NCBI RefSeq assembly: GCF_004209755.1
Contig: NZ_CP035913.1
Coordinates: 3,286,001 to 3,350,000 of the forward strand
Length of the DNA: 64,000 bases
Source: Pseudoduganella lutea
Lineage (GTDB): Bacteria > Pseudomonadota > Gammaproteobacteria > Burkholderiales > Burkholderiaceae_D
Reading direction: 5' to 3'
In this document: in pieces, positions 1 to 9,409 of the stretch
Layout: each line of letters begins with the position of its first letter
Numbering within the stretch: the first letter of the stretch is position 1
Notes under the pieces: model-generated
What the model was told of the DNA's origin: nothing
The model's input: the letters and a program-made list of their open reading frames with translations, nothing else
Databases searched by the model: none
Program-made: the position numbers and the translations under genes

Positions 1-1
1 A

Positions 2-2116
2 TTCAAGATCGATCCGTCGAAAGCAATCCCGCTGGAAGAAGTGGAACCCGCAAAAGAAATCGTCAAGCGTTTCGCCACCGGCGCCATGTCGATGGGCTCG
101 ATCTCCACCGAGGCGCACGCCACGCTGGCGATCGCGATGAACCGCATCGGCGGCAAGTCGAACACCGGCGAAGGCGGCGAGGATCCGGCGCGCTTCAACA
201 TGGAACTGAAGGGCATTCCGATCAAGTCCGGCTCGACGATGGCGGACATCATCGGCAAGGACCAGGTCGTCGTCGACATCCCGCTGCAGGATGGCGACTC
301 GCTGCGTTCGCGCATCAAGCAGGTCGCATCCGGCCGCTTCGGCGTGACGGCGGAATACCTGAACTCCGCGGACCAGATCCAGATCAAGATGGCGCAGGGC
401 GCCAAGCCGGGCGAAGGCGGCCAGCTGCCGGGCCACAAGGTCTCCGGCTACATCGCCACGCTGCGTTTCGCTGTGCCGGGCGTGGGCCTGATCTCGCCGC
501 CGCCGCACCACGACATCTACTCGATCGAAGATCTGGCACAGCTGATCCACGACCTGAAGAACGTCAACCCGCGCGCATCGATCTCGGTGAAGCTGGTGTC
601 GGAAGTGGGTATCGGCACCGTGGCCGCCGGCGTCTCGAAAGCCAAGGCCGACCACGTGGTGGTGGCCGGCCATGACGGCGGTACCGGTGCCTCCCCGCTG
701 TCGTCGGTGAAGCACGCCGGCACGCCGTGGGAGCTGGGCCTGGCCGAAACGCAGCAGACGCTGGTGCTGAACGGCCTGCGTAACCGGATCCGCGTGCAGG
801 CCGACGGCCAGATGCGCACCGGCCGCGACGTGGTCATCGCCGCGCTGCTGGGCGCCGACGAAATCGGCTTCGCCACGGCACCGCTGGTGGTGGAAGGCTG
901 CATCATGATGCGCAAGTGCCACCTGAACACGTGCCCGGTGGGCGTTGCCACCCAGGACCCGGTGCTGCGCGCCAAGTTCCAGGGCAAGCCGGAACACGTG
1001 GTGAACTACTTCTTCTTCGTGGCCGAAGAAGCGCGTCAACTGATGGCGCAGCTGGGTATTCGTACTTATGACGAACTGATCGGCCGTGCCGACCTGCTCG
1101 ACAAGTCGAAGGCGATCACGCACTGGAAGGCGCAGGGCCTGGACTTCTCGGCCATCTTCTACCAGCCGCGCGTCAACGAAGGCCTGTGCATGTACCACAA
1201 CGAGGAGCAGGAACACGGCCTCGAGAACGCGCTCGATCACAAGCTGATCGCGCAAGCCAAGGCCGCGCTGGAGAAGGGCGAGCGCGTCTCGTTCATCTCG
1301 CCGGTGAAGAACCGCAACCGTACCGTGGGCACGATGCTGTCGGGCGAAGTGGCGGCGCGCTACGGTCACGCCGGCCTGCCGGACGACACGATCCACATCC
1401 AGCTGCAAGGTACCGCCGGCCAGTCCGCCTGCGCGTTCCTGGCACACGGCATCACGATCGACCTGGTGGGCGAGGGCAACGACTACGTGGGCAAGGGCTT
1501 GTCGGGCGGCCGCATCATCGTGCGTCCGAACACCGAGTTCCGCGGCTGGGCCGTCAACAACATCATCATCGGCAACACGGTGCTGTATGGCGCGATTGCC
1601 GGCGAAGCGTTCTTCAACGGTGTCGCAGGCGAGCGTTTCGCGGTGCGTAACTCCGGTGCCACGGCAGTGGTCGAAGGCACCGGCGACCACGGTTGCGAAT
1701 ACATGACCGGCGGCACGGTGGTCGTGCTGGGCAACACCGGCCGCAACTTCGCGGCGGGCATGTCGGGCGGTATCGCCTACGTGTACGACCCGGACGGCGA
1801 CTTCGAAAAGCGCTGCAACCTGTCGATGGTCAGCCTGGAAACGGTGCTGCCGGCATCGGAACAGCACGTCGACAAGTCCACGTGGCACGCACAGCACCGC
1901 AACGGCACGCCGGAAGCGGACGAAACGATCCTGAAGCGCCTGATCGAACGTCACTTCAAGCACACGGGCAGCACCCGCGCCCGCCTGTTGCTGGACAACT
2001 GGGCGGAAAGCCGCGGCAAGTTCGTGAAGGTGTTCCCGAACGAATACAAGCGCGCTCTGATCGAGCTGGCCGATAACGCCGCGATCGAAGCTGAAACCCA
2101 GGCCATCGCCGCTTAA
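2..2116 (+). CDS. gltB: Glutamate synthase large subunit, 3' part
   Basis: This is the C-terminal 704 residues of the NADPH-dependent glutamate synthase alpha subunit, which makes glutamate from 2-oxoglutarate and glutamine. The frame is open from base 2, so the start lies upstream of the window. It shows the FMN/2-oxoglutarate barrel ([13 protein letters not shown]), the cysteine cluster of the 3Fe-4S centre (CHLNTCPVG) and the C-terminal glycine-repeat beta-helix ([19 protein letters not shown]). The protein ends in a normal TAA stop. gltD follows after 21 bases, so both subunits are probably translated from one mRNA. Confidence 0.97.
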   Translation, partial: FKIDPSKAIPLEEVEPAKEIVKRFATGAMSMGSISTEAHATLAIAMNRIGGKSNTGEGGEDPARFNMELKGIPIKSGSTMADIIGKDQVVVDIPLQDGDSLRSRIKQVASGRFGVTAEYLNSADQIQIKMAQGAKPGEGGQLPGHKVSGYIATLRFAVPGVGLISPPPHHDIYSIEDLAQLIHDLKNVNPRASISVKLVSEVGIGTVAAGVSKAKADHVVVAGHDGGTGASPLSSVKHAGTPWELGLAETQQTLVLNGLRNRIRVQADGQMRTGRDVVIAALLGADEIGFATAPLVVEGCIMMRKCHLNTCPVGVATQDPVLRAKFQGKPEHVVNYFFFVAEEARQLMAQLGIRTYDELIGRADLLDKSKAITHWKAQGLDFSAIFYQPRVNEGLCMYHNEEQEHGLENALDHKLIAQAKAALEKGERVSFISPVKNRNRTVGTMLSGEVAARYGHAGLPDDTIHIQLQGTAGQSACAFLAHGITIDLVGEGNDYVGKGLSGGRIIVRPNTEFRGWAVNNIIIGNTVLYGAIAGEAFFNGVAGERFAVRNSGATAVVEGTGDHGCEYMTGGTVVVLGNTGRNFAAGMSGGIAYVYDPDGDFEKRCNLSMVSLETVLPASEQHVDKSTWHAQHRNGTPEADETILKRLIERHFKHTGSTRARLLLDNWAESRGKFVKVFPNEYKRALIELADNAAIEAETQAIAA

Positions 2117-2137
2117 GTCAGGTAAGGAATTAATAAA

Positions 2138-3601
2138 ATGGGAAAAATCACCGGTTTCATGGAATTCCAGCGCCAGGACGAAAGCTACCTGGCCCCGGAA
2201 TCGCGCCTGAAAAACTACAAAGAGTTCGTGCTGAAGCTCACGGACGAGCAGGCCAAGGTGCAGGGCGCACGCTGCATGGATTGCGGCATTCCGTTCTGTA
2301 ACACGGGCTGCCCGGTCAACAACATCATCCCGGACTGGAACGACCTGGTGTACCGCCACCACTACCGCCAGGCGCTGGACGTGCTGCACTCGACGAACAA
2401 CTTCCCCGAGTTCACCGGCCGCATCTGCCCGGCACCGTGCGAAAGCGCCTGCACGCTGGGCATCAACAACGACCCGGTGGGCATCAAGTCGATCGAGCAC
2501 AAGATCATCGACGAAGGCTGGGAAAACGGCTGGGTCAAGCCGCAGCCGGCCGACCACAAGACGGGCAAGAAAGTGGCCATCATCGGTTCCGGTCCCGCCG
2601 GCCTGGCGGCCGCCCAGCAGCTGGCCCGCGCCGGCCACGACGTGACCGTGTTCGAGAAATCGGACCGTGCCGGCGGCCTGCTGCGCTACGGTATCCCCGA
2701 CTTCAAGCTGGAAAAGTTCCACATCGACCGCCGCGTCGAACAGATGGAAGCGGAAGGCGTGAAGTTCCGCATGAACACGCTGGTGGGCAAGGATTTCCCG
2801 GCCAACGTGAACAACTGGGCCAAGGAAACCATCTTCCCCGAAGACCTGGAAAAGGAATTCGATGCCGTCGTCATCGCCGGTGGCGCGGAACAGCCGCGCG
2901 ACCTGCCGGTGCCGGGCCGTGAGCTGAAGGGCGTTCACTTCGCGATGGACTTCCTGCCGCAGCAGAACAAGATCAATGCCGGCGACAAGGTCAAGGACCA
3001 GATCAAGGCCACGGGCAAGCACGTGGTCGTGATCGGCGGCGGCGACACGGGTTCCGACTGCGTGGGCACGTCGAACCGCCACGGCGCCACGGCCATCACG
3101 CAGTTCGAACTGATGCCGATGCCGCCGGAGCAGGAAAACAAGCCGCTGGTGTGGCCGTACTGGCCGACGAAGCTGCGCACGTCCTCGTCGCACGAGGAAG
3201 GCTGCGAGCGCGACTGGGCGGTGGCCACCAAGCGCCTGGAAGGCAAGAACGGCAAGGTCGAGAAGCTGATCGCCTGCCGCGTCGAGTGGAAGGACGGCAA
3301 GATGGTCGAAGTGCCTGATTCGGAATTTGAAATGAAAGCCGACCTGGTATTGCTGGCGATGGGCTTCGTCTCGCCGGTGCAACAGGTGCTGGAAGCCTTC
3401 GGCATCGATAAAGACGGCCGCGGCAATGCCCGCGCCGCCACCGAAGGCAGCAATGCCTACGTCACCAGCAAGCCCGGCATCTTCGCCGCCGGCGACATCC
3501 GCCGCGGCCAGTCGCTGGTCGTGTGGGCCATCCGCGAAGGCCGCCAGTGCGCCCGCGCGGTGGACGAGTACCTGATGGGCCACTCCGTCCTGCCACGCTG
3601 A
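2138..3601 (+). CDS. gltD: Glutamate synthase small subunit
   Basis: The 487-aa beta subunit takes electrons from NADPH through FAD and passes them by 4Fe-4S clusters to GltB. The N-terminal cysteines C46, C49, C54, C58 and C97, C101, C105 match the two-cluster pattern of the family. GSGPAG at 150-155 is the FAD site, and a second GGGDTG site near residue 300 is for NADPH. An AAGGA ribosome site lies 9 bases before the ATG. Length is normal. A strong terminator follows the stop codon, so the gltBD unit ends here. Confidence 0.98.
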   Translation: MGKITGFMEFQRQDESYLAPESRLKNYKEFVLKLTDEQAKVQGARCMDCGIPFCNTGCPVNNIIPDWNDLVYRHHYRQALDVLHSTNNFPEFTGRICPAPCESACTLGINNDPVGIKSIEHKIIDEGWENGWVKPQPADHKTGKKVAIIGSGPAGLAAAQQLARAGHDVTVFEKSDRAGGLLRYGIPDFKLEKFHIDRRVEQMEAEGVKFRMNTLVGKDFPANVNNWAKETIFPEDLEKEFDAVVIAGGAEQPRDLPVPGRELKGVHFAMDFLPQQNKINAGDKVKDQIKATGKHVVVIGGGDTGSDCVGTSNRHGATAITQFELMPMPPEQENKPLVWPYWPTKLRTSSSHEEGCERDWAVATKRLEGKNGKVEKLIACRVEWKDGKMVEVPDSEFEMKADLVLLAMGFVSPVQQVLEAFGIDKDGRGNARAATEGSNAYVTSKPGIFAAGDIRRGQSLVVWAIREGRQCARAVDEYLMGHSVLPR

Positions 3602-3617
3602 TCCACCTTGCTCCACG

Positions 3618-3653
3618 AAAGCCCGCCCGGTTCCGCCGCGGCGGGCTTTTTGT
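3618..3653 (+). terminator. Rho-independent terminator of gltBD
   Basis: Arms AAAGCCCGC and GCGGGCTTT enclose a short GC-rich loop and are followed by a run of T. It lies 17 bases after the gltD stop. Confidence 0.9.
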
Positions 3654-3748
3654 TGTAAAAAATTCGGGGACTGTCCCTCCGGGAGGGACAGTCCCCGAAT
3701 AATTTTGTTGTAAATCCACATCGGGGACAGTCCCCGATTTTCTACAAC
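3652..3748. repeat. Palindromic repeat element, GGGGACAGTCCCC type
   Basis: The left end GTTGTAAAAAATTCGGGGAC (3652-3671) and the right end, read on the minus strand as GTTGTAGAAAATCGGGGAC (3748-3730), are inverted copies of each other. Inside, 19-base arms 3662-3680 and 3682-3700 form an almost perfect palindrome, and a third GGGGACAGTCCCC core follows at 3723-3735. There is no gene inside. Similar shoulders and cores occur near 22.66, 49.5 and 61.37 kb. It looks like a short REP-type or MITE-type element between gltD and the lipoprotein gene. Confidence 0.75.
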
Positions 3749-3883
3749 ACGTCTTGGTGGCGCATTTTTTTGTCGGAGAATTTGTGGGAAATTGTAATTG
3801 CGACAATTCGTGAGAATTCAGGCGTTGTCTCCGTATTAAGATAGTTGCTTCGTCTTGACAAGCCAGCGCCGGCATCCAAATCC

Positions 3884-4804
3884 ATGAAAACCCCATTCTC
3901 CTTCCCGAACACGTCGAAGATCGCCGGCCAAGTGCTGGCACTTGGTGCACTGCTCACCCTGGCCGGCTGCGCCGGCACGGCTCCCCAGCTGGGCGGCGCG
4001 CCCACCGTGGCCACCGGTTCGGCTGGCGGTGCCACCGCGAACAACGCCAACACGGCGCTGGAAAAATGCGACCGTTCGCTGGGCACCTTGAGCGTCGTCG
4101 AAGATCAGGCTTCGTCGTGGTACATGCAGCTGTCGCAATACAAGCTGGGTTCGACCGTGCCGGTACTGCGCAAGCTGATCCAGCAGTCGAACTGCTTCGT
4201 CGTTGTCGAGCGGGGCGCCGCGATGAACAATGTGATGGCCGAGCGCGACCTGGCCGCCTCCGGCGAAATGCGCGCCGGCAGTAATTTCGGCAAGGGCCAG
4301 ATGGTGGCGGCGGACTACACGATGAGCCCGACCATCAACTTCAGCCAGAAGGGCACCCAGGGCATCGGCGGCGCGCTGGGCGGCTTCGGCCTGATCGGCA
4401 GCGTTGCCGGCATGGTGGCCGGCGGCATCAAGGCCAATGAAGCATCGACCACGCTGCTGATGGTGGACAACCGCTCCGGCGTGCAGCTGGCGGCCGCCGA
4501 GGGCAGCGCCAAGAACTTCGACTTCAATATGTTCGGCGGCATGTTCGGCGGCGGCGCCTTCGGTACCGGCGGCGCCTATTCGAATACGCCTGAAGGCAAG
4601 ATCCTGATCGCCGCCTTCATGGATTCGTACAACCAGCTGGTGCAGGCAGTGCGCAACTACAAGGCGCAGGAAGTGGCGGGCGGCCTGGGTACCGGCGGCG
4701 CGCTGGGCGTCCAGGGCGGCATCACCCCACCGGCCGCGCCGGCATTGGCGACGGCGCCGGCCCCGGCACCTGCCCAGGCGAAGAAATCCACGAAGAAGAA
4801 ATAA
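3884..4804 (+). CDS. CsgG-like outer-membrane lipoprotein
   Basis: This 306-aa protein begins with a lipoprotein signal peptide whose lipobox LAGC ends at C29. The ATG at 3884 is chosen because it starts that signal directly; an upstream TTG would add 13 residues. The body resembles the CsgG/HfaB group, with a conserved stretch like LRKLIQQSNCFVVVERG, a glycine-zipper segment (GGALGGFGLIGSVAGMVAGG) and a Lys-rich C terminus. CsgG proteins form outer-membrane secretion pores or act in envelope assembly. No curli-type partner gene is nearby, so the substrate is unknown. It has its own terminator. Confidence 0.75.
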   Translation: MKTPFSFPNTSKIAGQVLALGALLTLAGCAGTAPQLGGAPTVATGSAGGATANNANTALEKCDRSLGTLSVVEDQASSWYMQLSQYKLGSTVPVLRKLIQQSNCFVVVERGAAMNNVMAERDLAASGEMRAGSNFGKGQMVAADYTMSPTINFSQKGTQGIGGALGGFGLIGSVAGMVAGGIKANEASTTLLMVDNRSGVQLAAAEGSAKNFDFNMFGGMFGGGAFGTGGAYSNTPEGKILIAAFMDSYNQLVQAVRNYKAQEVAGGLGTGGALGVQGGITPPAAPALATAPAPAPAQAKKSTKKK

Positions 4805-4823
4805 TCACGCCAGCCGTACCGGG

Positions 4824-4848
4824 AAACGCCAGCAAGATGCTGGCGTTT
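4824..4848 (+). terminator. Hairpin after the lipoprotein gene
   Basis: Arms AAACGCCAGC (4824-4833) and GCTGGCGTTT (4839-4848) pair perfectly. The T run is short. Confidence 0.7.
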
Positions 4849-5128
4849 GTCATGCGTCCTGCATGGGACATTTCTGCGAATAAAAGTTGCTGCGAGCTGA
4901 GCACAGCTGCGACAAGCAACCTATCGCGCGTTATCACATGCGAAGAAGCATCAATGCTGCTTTGCACAAATTAACACCATTTGCCAAGTGTAAATTACTA
5001 ACCCGGCGGTCAGTGGTGTTGTATTATTCATCACTTATCCTTGTCATATAAGCCATTCACAAGCCCTCCGCAGCAGAGAATGGGCTTTCTGCACTACAAT
5101 ATGGCATTAAAAATAAAGACCCTCCGCC
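4849..5128. other. Intergenic region before mlaF
   Basis: The whole gap is 324 bases: the first 20 after the lipoprotein stop, the terminator, and this 280-base AT-richer stretch. It has no supportable gene. A TACAAT at 5095-5100 is a plausible -10 element for the mla operon, starting RNA near 5107, but I see no convincing -35 at the right distance. A weak hairpin AAGCCC/GGGCTT lies at 5061-5087. Confidence 0.5.
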
Positions 5129-5932
5129 GTGGCAAACCTTGTTGAAATCCGTGACTTGCACTTCTCGTATGGGAAGCGCCCCATCCTGGCCGGGCTCAAC
5201 ATGGACTTCCCAAAAGGGAAGGTGATTGCGGTCATGGGAGGCTCGGGCAGCGGCAAGACAACGGTGCTGCGCCTGATCGGCGGCCAGATCCGGCCCAGCA
5301 AGGGCCAGGTCAGCGTGGATGGCCAGGTCGTCCACAAGCTGAAGACGAAAGAGCTGTATTTGTTGCGCCGCAAGATGGGCATGTTGTTCCAGCATGGCGC
5401 GCTGTTTACCGACCTCACCGTGTTTGAAAACGTGGCGTTTCCGCTGCGCGAGCATACCGACCTGCCGGAAGAACTGATCCGCGACCTGGTGCTGATGAAG
5501 CTCAATGCGGTCGGCCTGCGCAACGCGGCGCCATTGAAACCGGGCGAGATTTCCGGCGGCATGGCGCGCCGGGTGGCGCTGGCCCGTTCGATCGCCCTCG
5601 ACCCGCAACTGATCATGTATGACGAACCGTTCGCCGGCCTCGACCCGATTTCAATGGGCGTCACCGCGAACCTGGTCCGCAACCTGAACGATGCGTTGGG
5701 TTCGACCACCATCCTCGTGTCGCACGACGTGAAGGAATCGTTCACGATCGCGGACTATGTCTATTTTCTGTCGCAGGGCAAGATCGTTGCCCACGGCACG
5801 CCTGCTGAAATGATGGTATCGACCGACCCGTACGTCAAACAATTCGTCCATGCGGAAGCGGATGGTCCGGTGCCGTTCCACTACCCCGGCAAGTCGCTGG
5901 CCGAGGATCTGGGCCTGGGAGCGCGCAAATGA
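5129..5932 (+). CDS. mlaF: Phospholipid ABC transporter ATPase MlaF
   Basis: The 267-aa cytoplasmic ATPase drives the MlaFEDB complex that moves phospholipids between the outer and inner membranes. Walker A GGSGSGKT is at 37-44, the family-typical signature SGGMARR starts at 142, and Walker B LIMYDE is at 161-166. Translation starts at a GTG with the conserved N terminus MANLVEIRDL. Its last four bases overlap mlaE. It is the first gene of a run that reaches murA, as in the Escherichia coli mlaFEDCB-ibaG-murA order. Confidence 0.96.
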   Translation: MANLVEIRDLHFSYGKRPILAGLNMDFPKGKVIAVMGGSGSGKTTVLRLIGGQIRPSKGQVSVDGQVVHKLKTKELYLLRRKMGMLFQHGALFTDLTVFENVAFPLREHTDLPEELIRDLVLMKLNAVGLRNAAPLKPGEISGGMARRVALARSIALDPQLIMYDEPFAGLDPISMGVTANLVRNLNDALGSTTILVSHDVKESFTIADYVYFLSQGKIVAHGTPAEMMVSTDPYVKQFVHAEADGPVPFHYPGKSLAEDLGLGARK

Positions 5933-6714
5933 TCGGCCGCCGCGTCCTTGCCGGTGTCGGCAACACCGTTCGCGATTACGTGGAAAGCGTCGGCTATGCC
6001 ACGCGCACGTTCTTCACGATGCTGGGCCTGTCGCCGGGCATGATGCGCCGGCCCCACCTCGTCATCGAGCAGTTGCACTTCATCGGCAATTATTCGCTGC
6101 TGATCATCACGCTGTCCGGCCTGTTCGTCGGCATGGTGCTTGGCCTGCAGGGGTATTACACGCTGAACAAGTACGGCGCTTCCGAGTCGCTGGGCCTGCT
6201 CGTGGCGCTGGGCTTGACGCGCGAACTGGGGCCCGTCATCACCGGCTTGCTGTTCGCGGGCCGCGCCGGCACGTCGCTGACGGCTGAAATCGGCCTGATG
6301 AAGGCGGGAGAACAACTGTCCGCCATGGAAATGATGGCCGTGAACCCGATCCAGCGCGTGCTGGCACCGCGGTTCTGGGCCGGCGTCATTGCCGTGCCGC
6401 TGCTGGCGTCGATCTTTTCCGCCGTCGGCATCCTGGGGGGCTACCTGGTCGGCGTGGGCCTGATCGGCGTCGATGCCGGTGCCTTCTGGTCGCAGATGCA
6501 GGGCGGCATCGACCTGTGGAAGGACGTGGGCAACGGCTTCGTCAAGAGCGTGGTGTTCGGCATTGCCATCACCTTCATCGCCCTGTATCAGGGTTACGAG
6601 ACGCGCCCCACGCCGGAAGACGTCGCCGGCGCCACCACCCGTACCGTGGTCGTGTCGTCGCTGATGATCTGGTGGCTCGACTTCATGCTGACAGCGCTGA
6701 TGTTCAGCAAGTAA
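5929..6714 (+). CDS. mlaE: Phospholipid ABC transporter permease MlaE
   Basis: The 261-aa inner-membrane permease has several hydrophobic helices and the conserved family segments ELGPVITGLLFAGRAGT and EIGLMKAGEQLSAMEMM. It overlaps mlaF by ATGA, so translation is coupled. Length matches the family. Its stop codon lies in the first unit of a 14-base tandem repeat (see 6705-6760), which separates it from mlaD by an unusual 108 bases. Confidence 0.96.
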   Translation: MIGRRVLAGVGNTVRDYVESVGYATRTFFTMLGLSPGMMRRPHLVIEQLHFIGNYSLLIITLSGLFVGMVLGLQGYYTLNKYGASESLGLLVALGLTRELGPVITGLLFAGRAGTSLTAEIGLMKAGEQLSAMEMMAVNPIQRVLAPRFWAGVIAVPLLASIFSAVGILGGYLVGVGLIGVDAGAFWSQMQGGIDLWKDVGNGFVKSVVFGIAITFIALYQGYETRPTPEDVAGATTRTVVVSSLMIWWLDFMLTALMFSK

Positions 6715-6760
6715 TAGTCACCAAGTAATAGTCAGCAAGTAATGTTCAGCAAATAATGCG
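6705..6760. repeat. Four 14-base tandem repeats at the mlaE 3' end
   Basis: The units are CAGCAAGTAATAGT, CACCAAGTAATAGT, CAGCAAGTAATGTT and CAGCAAATAATGCG. The first unit holds the last mlaE codons and its TAA stop. Because 14 is not a multiple of three, the copies place stop codons in more than one frame. Confidence 0.9.
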
Positions 6761-6822
6761 TAAATAATTGCATCGTGGAAATGCCCGGCGCGGTTACAGA
6801 AAAACAGATAGGATAAGTAAAA

Positions 6823-7287
6823 ATGCAACGCAAATCTCTGGATGTGTGGGTCGGCCTGTTCGTCGTGATCGGCGTGGCCGCGCTGATGTTCCTGGCCCTG
6901 AAGGCCGGCAACAACAGCACGTTCTCGCTCGCGAACACCTACGAAATCACCGCCAAGTTCGACAATATCGGCAGCCTGCGCCCACAGGCGGCCGTGAAGG
7001 CCTCGGGCGTGGTGGTGGGGCGCGTGGCGCGCATCGCGTTCGACGACAAGTCGTACAAGGCAGCCGTCACATTGGAGATGGATTCGACGTACAAGTTCCC
7101 GAAAGACAGCTCGGCCAAGATCCTGACAGCCGGGCTGTTGGGCGAGCAGTATGTGGGGATCGAGGCCGGTGGCGATGAAAACAACCTGGCCGAAGGCGAC
7201 AAGATCGCCCGTACGCAGTCCGCCGCGGTGCTGGAAGACCTGATCAACCAATTCATCTACAGCAAAGCCGCTGAAGGAAAGGACTGA
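6823..7287 (+). CDS. mlaD: MCE-domain lipid-binding protein MlaD
   Basis: This 154-aa protein has one N-terminal transmembrane helix (about 8-28) and a periplasmic MCE domain (about 39-117), with family features such as RPQAAVKASGVVVGRV and LTAGLLGEQYVGIE. MlaD forms a hexameric ring on the permease through which lipids pass. The start ATG gives the conserved MQRKSLDVWVGLFV. The next gene, mlaA, starts 5 bases after the stop. Confidence 0.95.
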   Translation: MQRKSLDVWVGLFVVIGVAALMFLALKAGNNSTFSLANTYEITAKFDNIGSLRPQAAVKASGVVVGRVARIAFDDKSYKAAVTLEMDSTYKFPKDSSAKILTAGLLGEQYVGIEAGGDENNLAEGDKIARTQSAAVLEDLINQFIYSKAAEGKD

Positions 7288-7292
7288 AACTG

Positions 7293-8057
7293 ATGCGCCG
7301 CACTACGACCCCTGTTCTACTGGCACTGGCCGCCGCGGCAACCCTGTCGGGCTGCGCCGTTGGGCCCGACAAGCGCGATCCGATGGAAAACTGGAACCGC
7401 GCGGTTTTCAATTTCAACGACAAGGTCGATACCTATGCGCTGAAGCCGGTCGCTACCGGCTACAAGAACGTCACGCCGACGTTCGTGCAGACCGGCGTCA
7501 ACAACTTCTTCGGCAACCTGCAGGATCTGTGGACCGGCGGTAATAATCTGCTGCAAGGCAAGGGCGGTGACGCCGTGTCCGACTTCGGCCGCTTCGCGCT
7601 CAATTCCACGTTCGGCGTGCTGGGTCTGTTCGACATCGCTTCCGAAGCCGGCCTGCGCAAGCACAAGGAAGATTTCGGCCAGACACTGGGCCGCTGGGGC
7701 GTGCAATCCGGCCCCTACGTGATGCTGCCGCTGCTGGGCCCATCGACCTTGCGCGATACCGTCGGCCTGCCGCTGGACTTCGTGGCCGATCCCTGGTCGT
7801 ACAAGGATCCCACGAATGTGCGCACCATCGGTGGCGTGATCCGCGTTGTCGACCAGCGCGCGTCGCTGCTCGATGCATCGAGCCTGCTCGAAGATGCCGC
7901 GCTGGACCGCTACGAGTTCGTCCGCGACGGTTTCCTGCAGCGTCGCCAGAGCCAGGTGTACGACGGCGACGTGCCGGAAACCAAGGCGGAAGAAAACGTG
8001 CCGGAACAGCCTTCGGTGAATCCGACGGGCGAAGGCACGGCGCAGCCGGCCACGTAA
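7293..8057 (+). CDS. mlaA: Outer-membrane lipoprotein MlaA (VacJ)
   Basis: This 254-aa lipoprotein has the lipobox LSGC ending at C21 and the VacJ signature DPMENWNRAVFNFND, followed by TPTFVQTGVNNFFGNLQDLW. MlaA sits in the outer membrane beside a porin and removes phospholipids from the outer leaflet. In E. coli mlaA lies apart from the other mla genes. Here it lies inside the cluster between mlaD and mlaC, an arrangement I associate with betaproteobacteria. The C-terminal tail is rich in Glu, Pro and Thr. Confidence 0.95.
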   Translation: MRRTTTPVLLALAAAATLSGCAVGPDKRDPMENWNRAVFNFNDKVDTYALKPVATGYKNVTPTFVQTGVNNFFGNLQDLWTGGNNLLQGKGGDAVSDFGRFALNSTFGVLGLFDIASEAGLRKHKEDFGQTLGRWGVQSGPYVMLPLLGPSTLRDTVGLPLDFVADPWSYKDPTNVRTIGGVIRVVDQRASLLDASSLLEDAALDRYEFVRDGFLQRRQSQVYDGDVPETKAEENVPEQPSVNPTGEGTAQPAT

Positions 8058-8116
8058 CGGATCGTAAGAGACAGTAAGCGGCGGTAACGGCCGGCATTGG
8101 CCCGGCCACCGGCCGC

Positions 8117-8122
8117 TATAAT
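8117..8122 (+). promoter_or_regulatory. Possible internal promoter before mlaC
   Basis: A perfect TATAAT lies 92 bases before the mlaC start in a 157-base gap. No good -35 is visible at 16-18 bases. The following leader repeats GTACAA three times. Confidence 0.35.
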
Positions 8123-8214
8123 GGCGCACCGGCCGGACAGTGAACCGGCCTGTTACCGCCGTACAACCACCGTGGGTACAAGCAACCCGGTACAACCAAT
8201 ATAGGTAAAACCAC

Positions 8215-8859
8215 ATGAAACTGATCAAGCAACTGCTCGCCGTCGCCACGATCGCGTTCGCCACCACCGGCTTCGCCGCGGCCCAGAGCGCGAACGAGGC
8301 ACCCGACCAGCTGGTCAAGCGCATCAGCTCCGAGGTGCTGAACACCGCCAAGGCCGACAAGGAAATCCAGGCCGGCAACACCCGCAAGGTGATCGACCTG
8401 GTGGAAACCAAGATCCTGCCCTACGTGGATTTCGAGCGCATGACCGCGCTGGCCGCCGGCCGCTACTGGCGCGAAGCCACGCCGGAACAGAAGCGGGCCC
8501 TGTCCACCGAGTTCCGCACCCTGCTGATCTACACGTACTCCGGCGCCCTGTCGCAGGTGCGTAACGAAACGGTTGAATTCAAGCCGCTGCGCGCTGACGC
8601 CACCGACACCGAAGTGGAAGTGCGTTCCCAGGTCAACATGACCCGCGGCGAACCGGTGCTGCTGAACTACCGCGTGGCCAAGACCCCGGCTGGCTGGAAG
8701 ATCTACGACATCAACGTGCTGGGCGCCTGGCTGGTGGAAACCTACAAGGGCACCTTCAACAGCGAGATCAGCAAGGGTGGCATCGATGGCCTGATCAAGA
8801 CGCTGGCCGCGAAGAACAAGCAGCTGGCAAACAAGCCGCTGGCAACCGCCAAGAAGTAA
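8215..8859 (+). CDS. mlaC: Periplasmic phospholipid shuttle MlaC
   Basis: This 214-aa protein has a Sec signal peptide (about 1-22, ending FAAAQ) and the MlaC/Ttg2D fold, with ETKILPYVDFERMTALAAG and the C-terminal YDINVLGAWLVETYKGTF. MlaC carries a phospholipid through the periplasm between MlaA and the MlaFEDB complex. It follows mlaA after 157 bases that contain a possible promoter, and mlaB follows closely. Confidence 0.95.
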   Translation: MKLIKQLLAVATIAFATTGFAAAQSANEAPDQLVKRISSEVLNTAKADKEIQAGNTRKVIDLVETKILPYVDFERMTALAAGRYWREATPEQKRALSTEFRTLLIYTYSGALSQVRNETVEFKPLRADATDTEVEVRSQVNMTRGEPVLLNYRVAKTPAGWKIYDINVLGAWLVETYKGTFNSEISKGGIDGLIKTLAAKNKQLANKPLATAKK

Positions 8860-8906
8860 TACCTCTCGGGCCGGCGGCAACGCCGGCCCTTCACTATTTG
8901 AAAATC

Positions 8907-9215
8907 ATGCCGGATTCTTCCAACAACATGCTGTCCCTGACCGCGCTGACCGTCGATAACGCCACGGCGGCGCTGGAACACGGCCTCGCGGCACTGCAGG
9001 CCGGCCAGGGCGAATTCGATATGCGCAACGTGGTGGCCGTCGATTCGGCCGCCGTTTCCGTGATGCTGGCGTGGCAGCGCGCCGCGCACGCGGCCGGCGT
9101 CACGCTGCGCCTCGTGAACCTGCCGCCGATGCTGCAAAGCCTGACCAAGCTGTATGGTGTCTGTTCCCTGGTATCGCCGGAGGCCTGCACGGCTGCCGAA
9201 CTGCATCACCATTGA
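8907..9215 (+). CDS. mlaB: STAS-domain protein MlaB
   Basis: This 102-aa protein is a STAS domain, as shown by the core DMRNVVAVDSAAVSVMLAW and NLPPMLQSLTKLYGV. MlaB binds MlaF in the cytoplasm and is needed for transporter activity. The start is uncertain: a TTG three codons upstream (8898) is also in frame, and neither has a clear ribosome site. I chose the ATG. Position after mlaC matches E. coli. Confidence 0.88.
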   Translation: MPDSSNNMLSLTALTVDNATAALEHGLAALQAGQGEFDMRNVVAVDSAAVSVMLAWQRAAHAAGVTLRLVNLPPMLQSLTKLYGVCSLVSPEACTAAELHHH

Positions 9216-9409
9216 CCCTGCCTTCCCCCCTCTCCGCTGTATTTCCGCCGGCCCGGGCGTGATCGGGTCGAAATTCCAATATAATTGACCGTTGCTCTTG
9301 CCAGAATGGCGCGAGCGCCCCCGTCCAAGGGGTTTCACGCGGTCCGCACGTCCGGCATGGCGCGGGCTGCCAGCGCAACGGTCGACGTTGCACAGAATAC
9401 AAACAAGGC

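Noticed and set aside
3652-3748. Palindromic repeats as a CRISPR array
   Set aside because: Repeats are not regularly spaced, spacers are absent and no cas gene is in the window.
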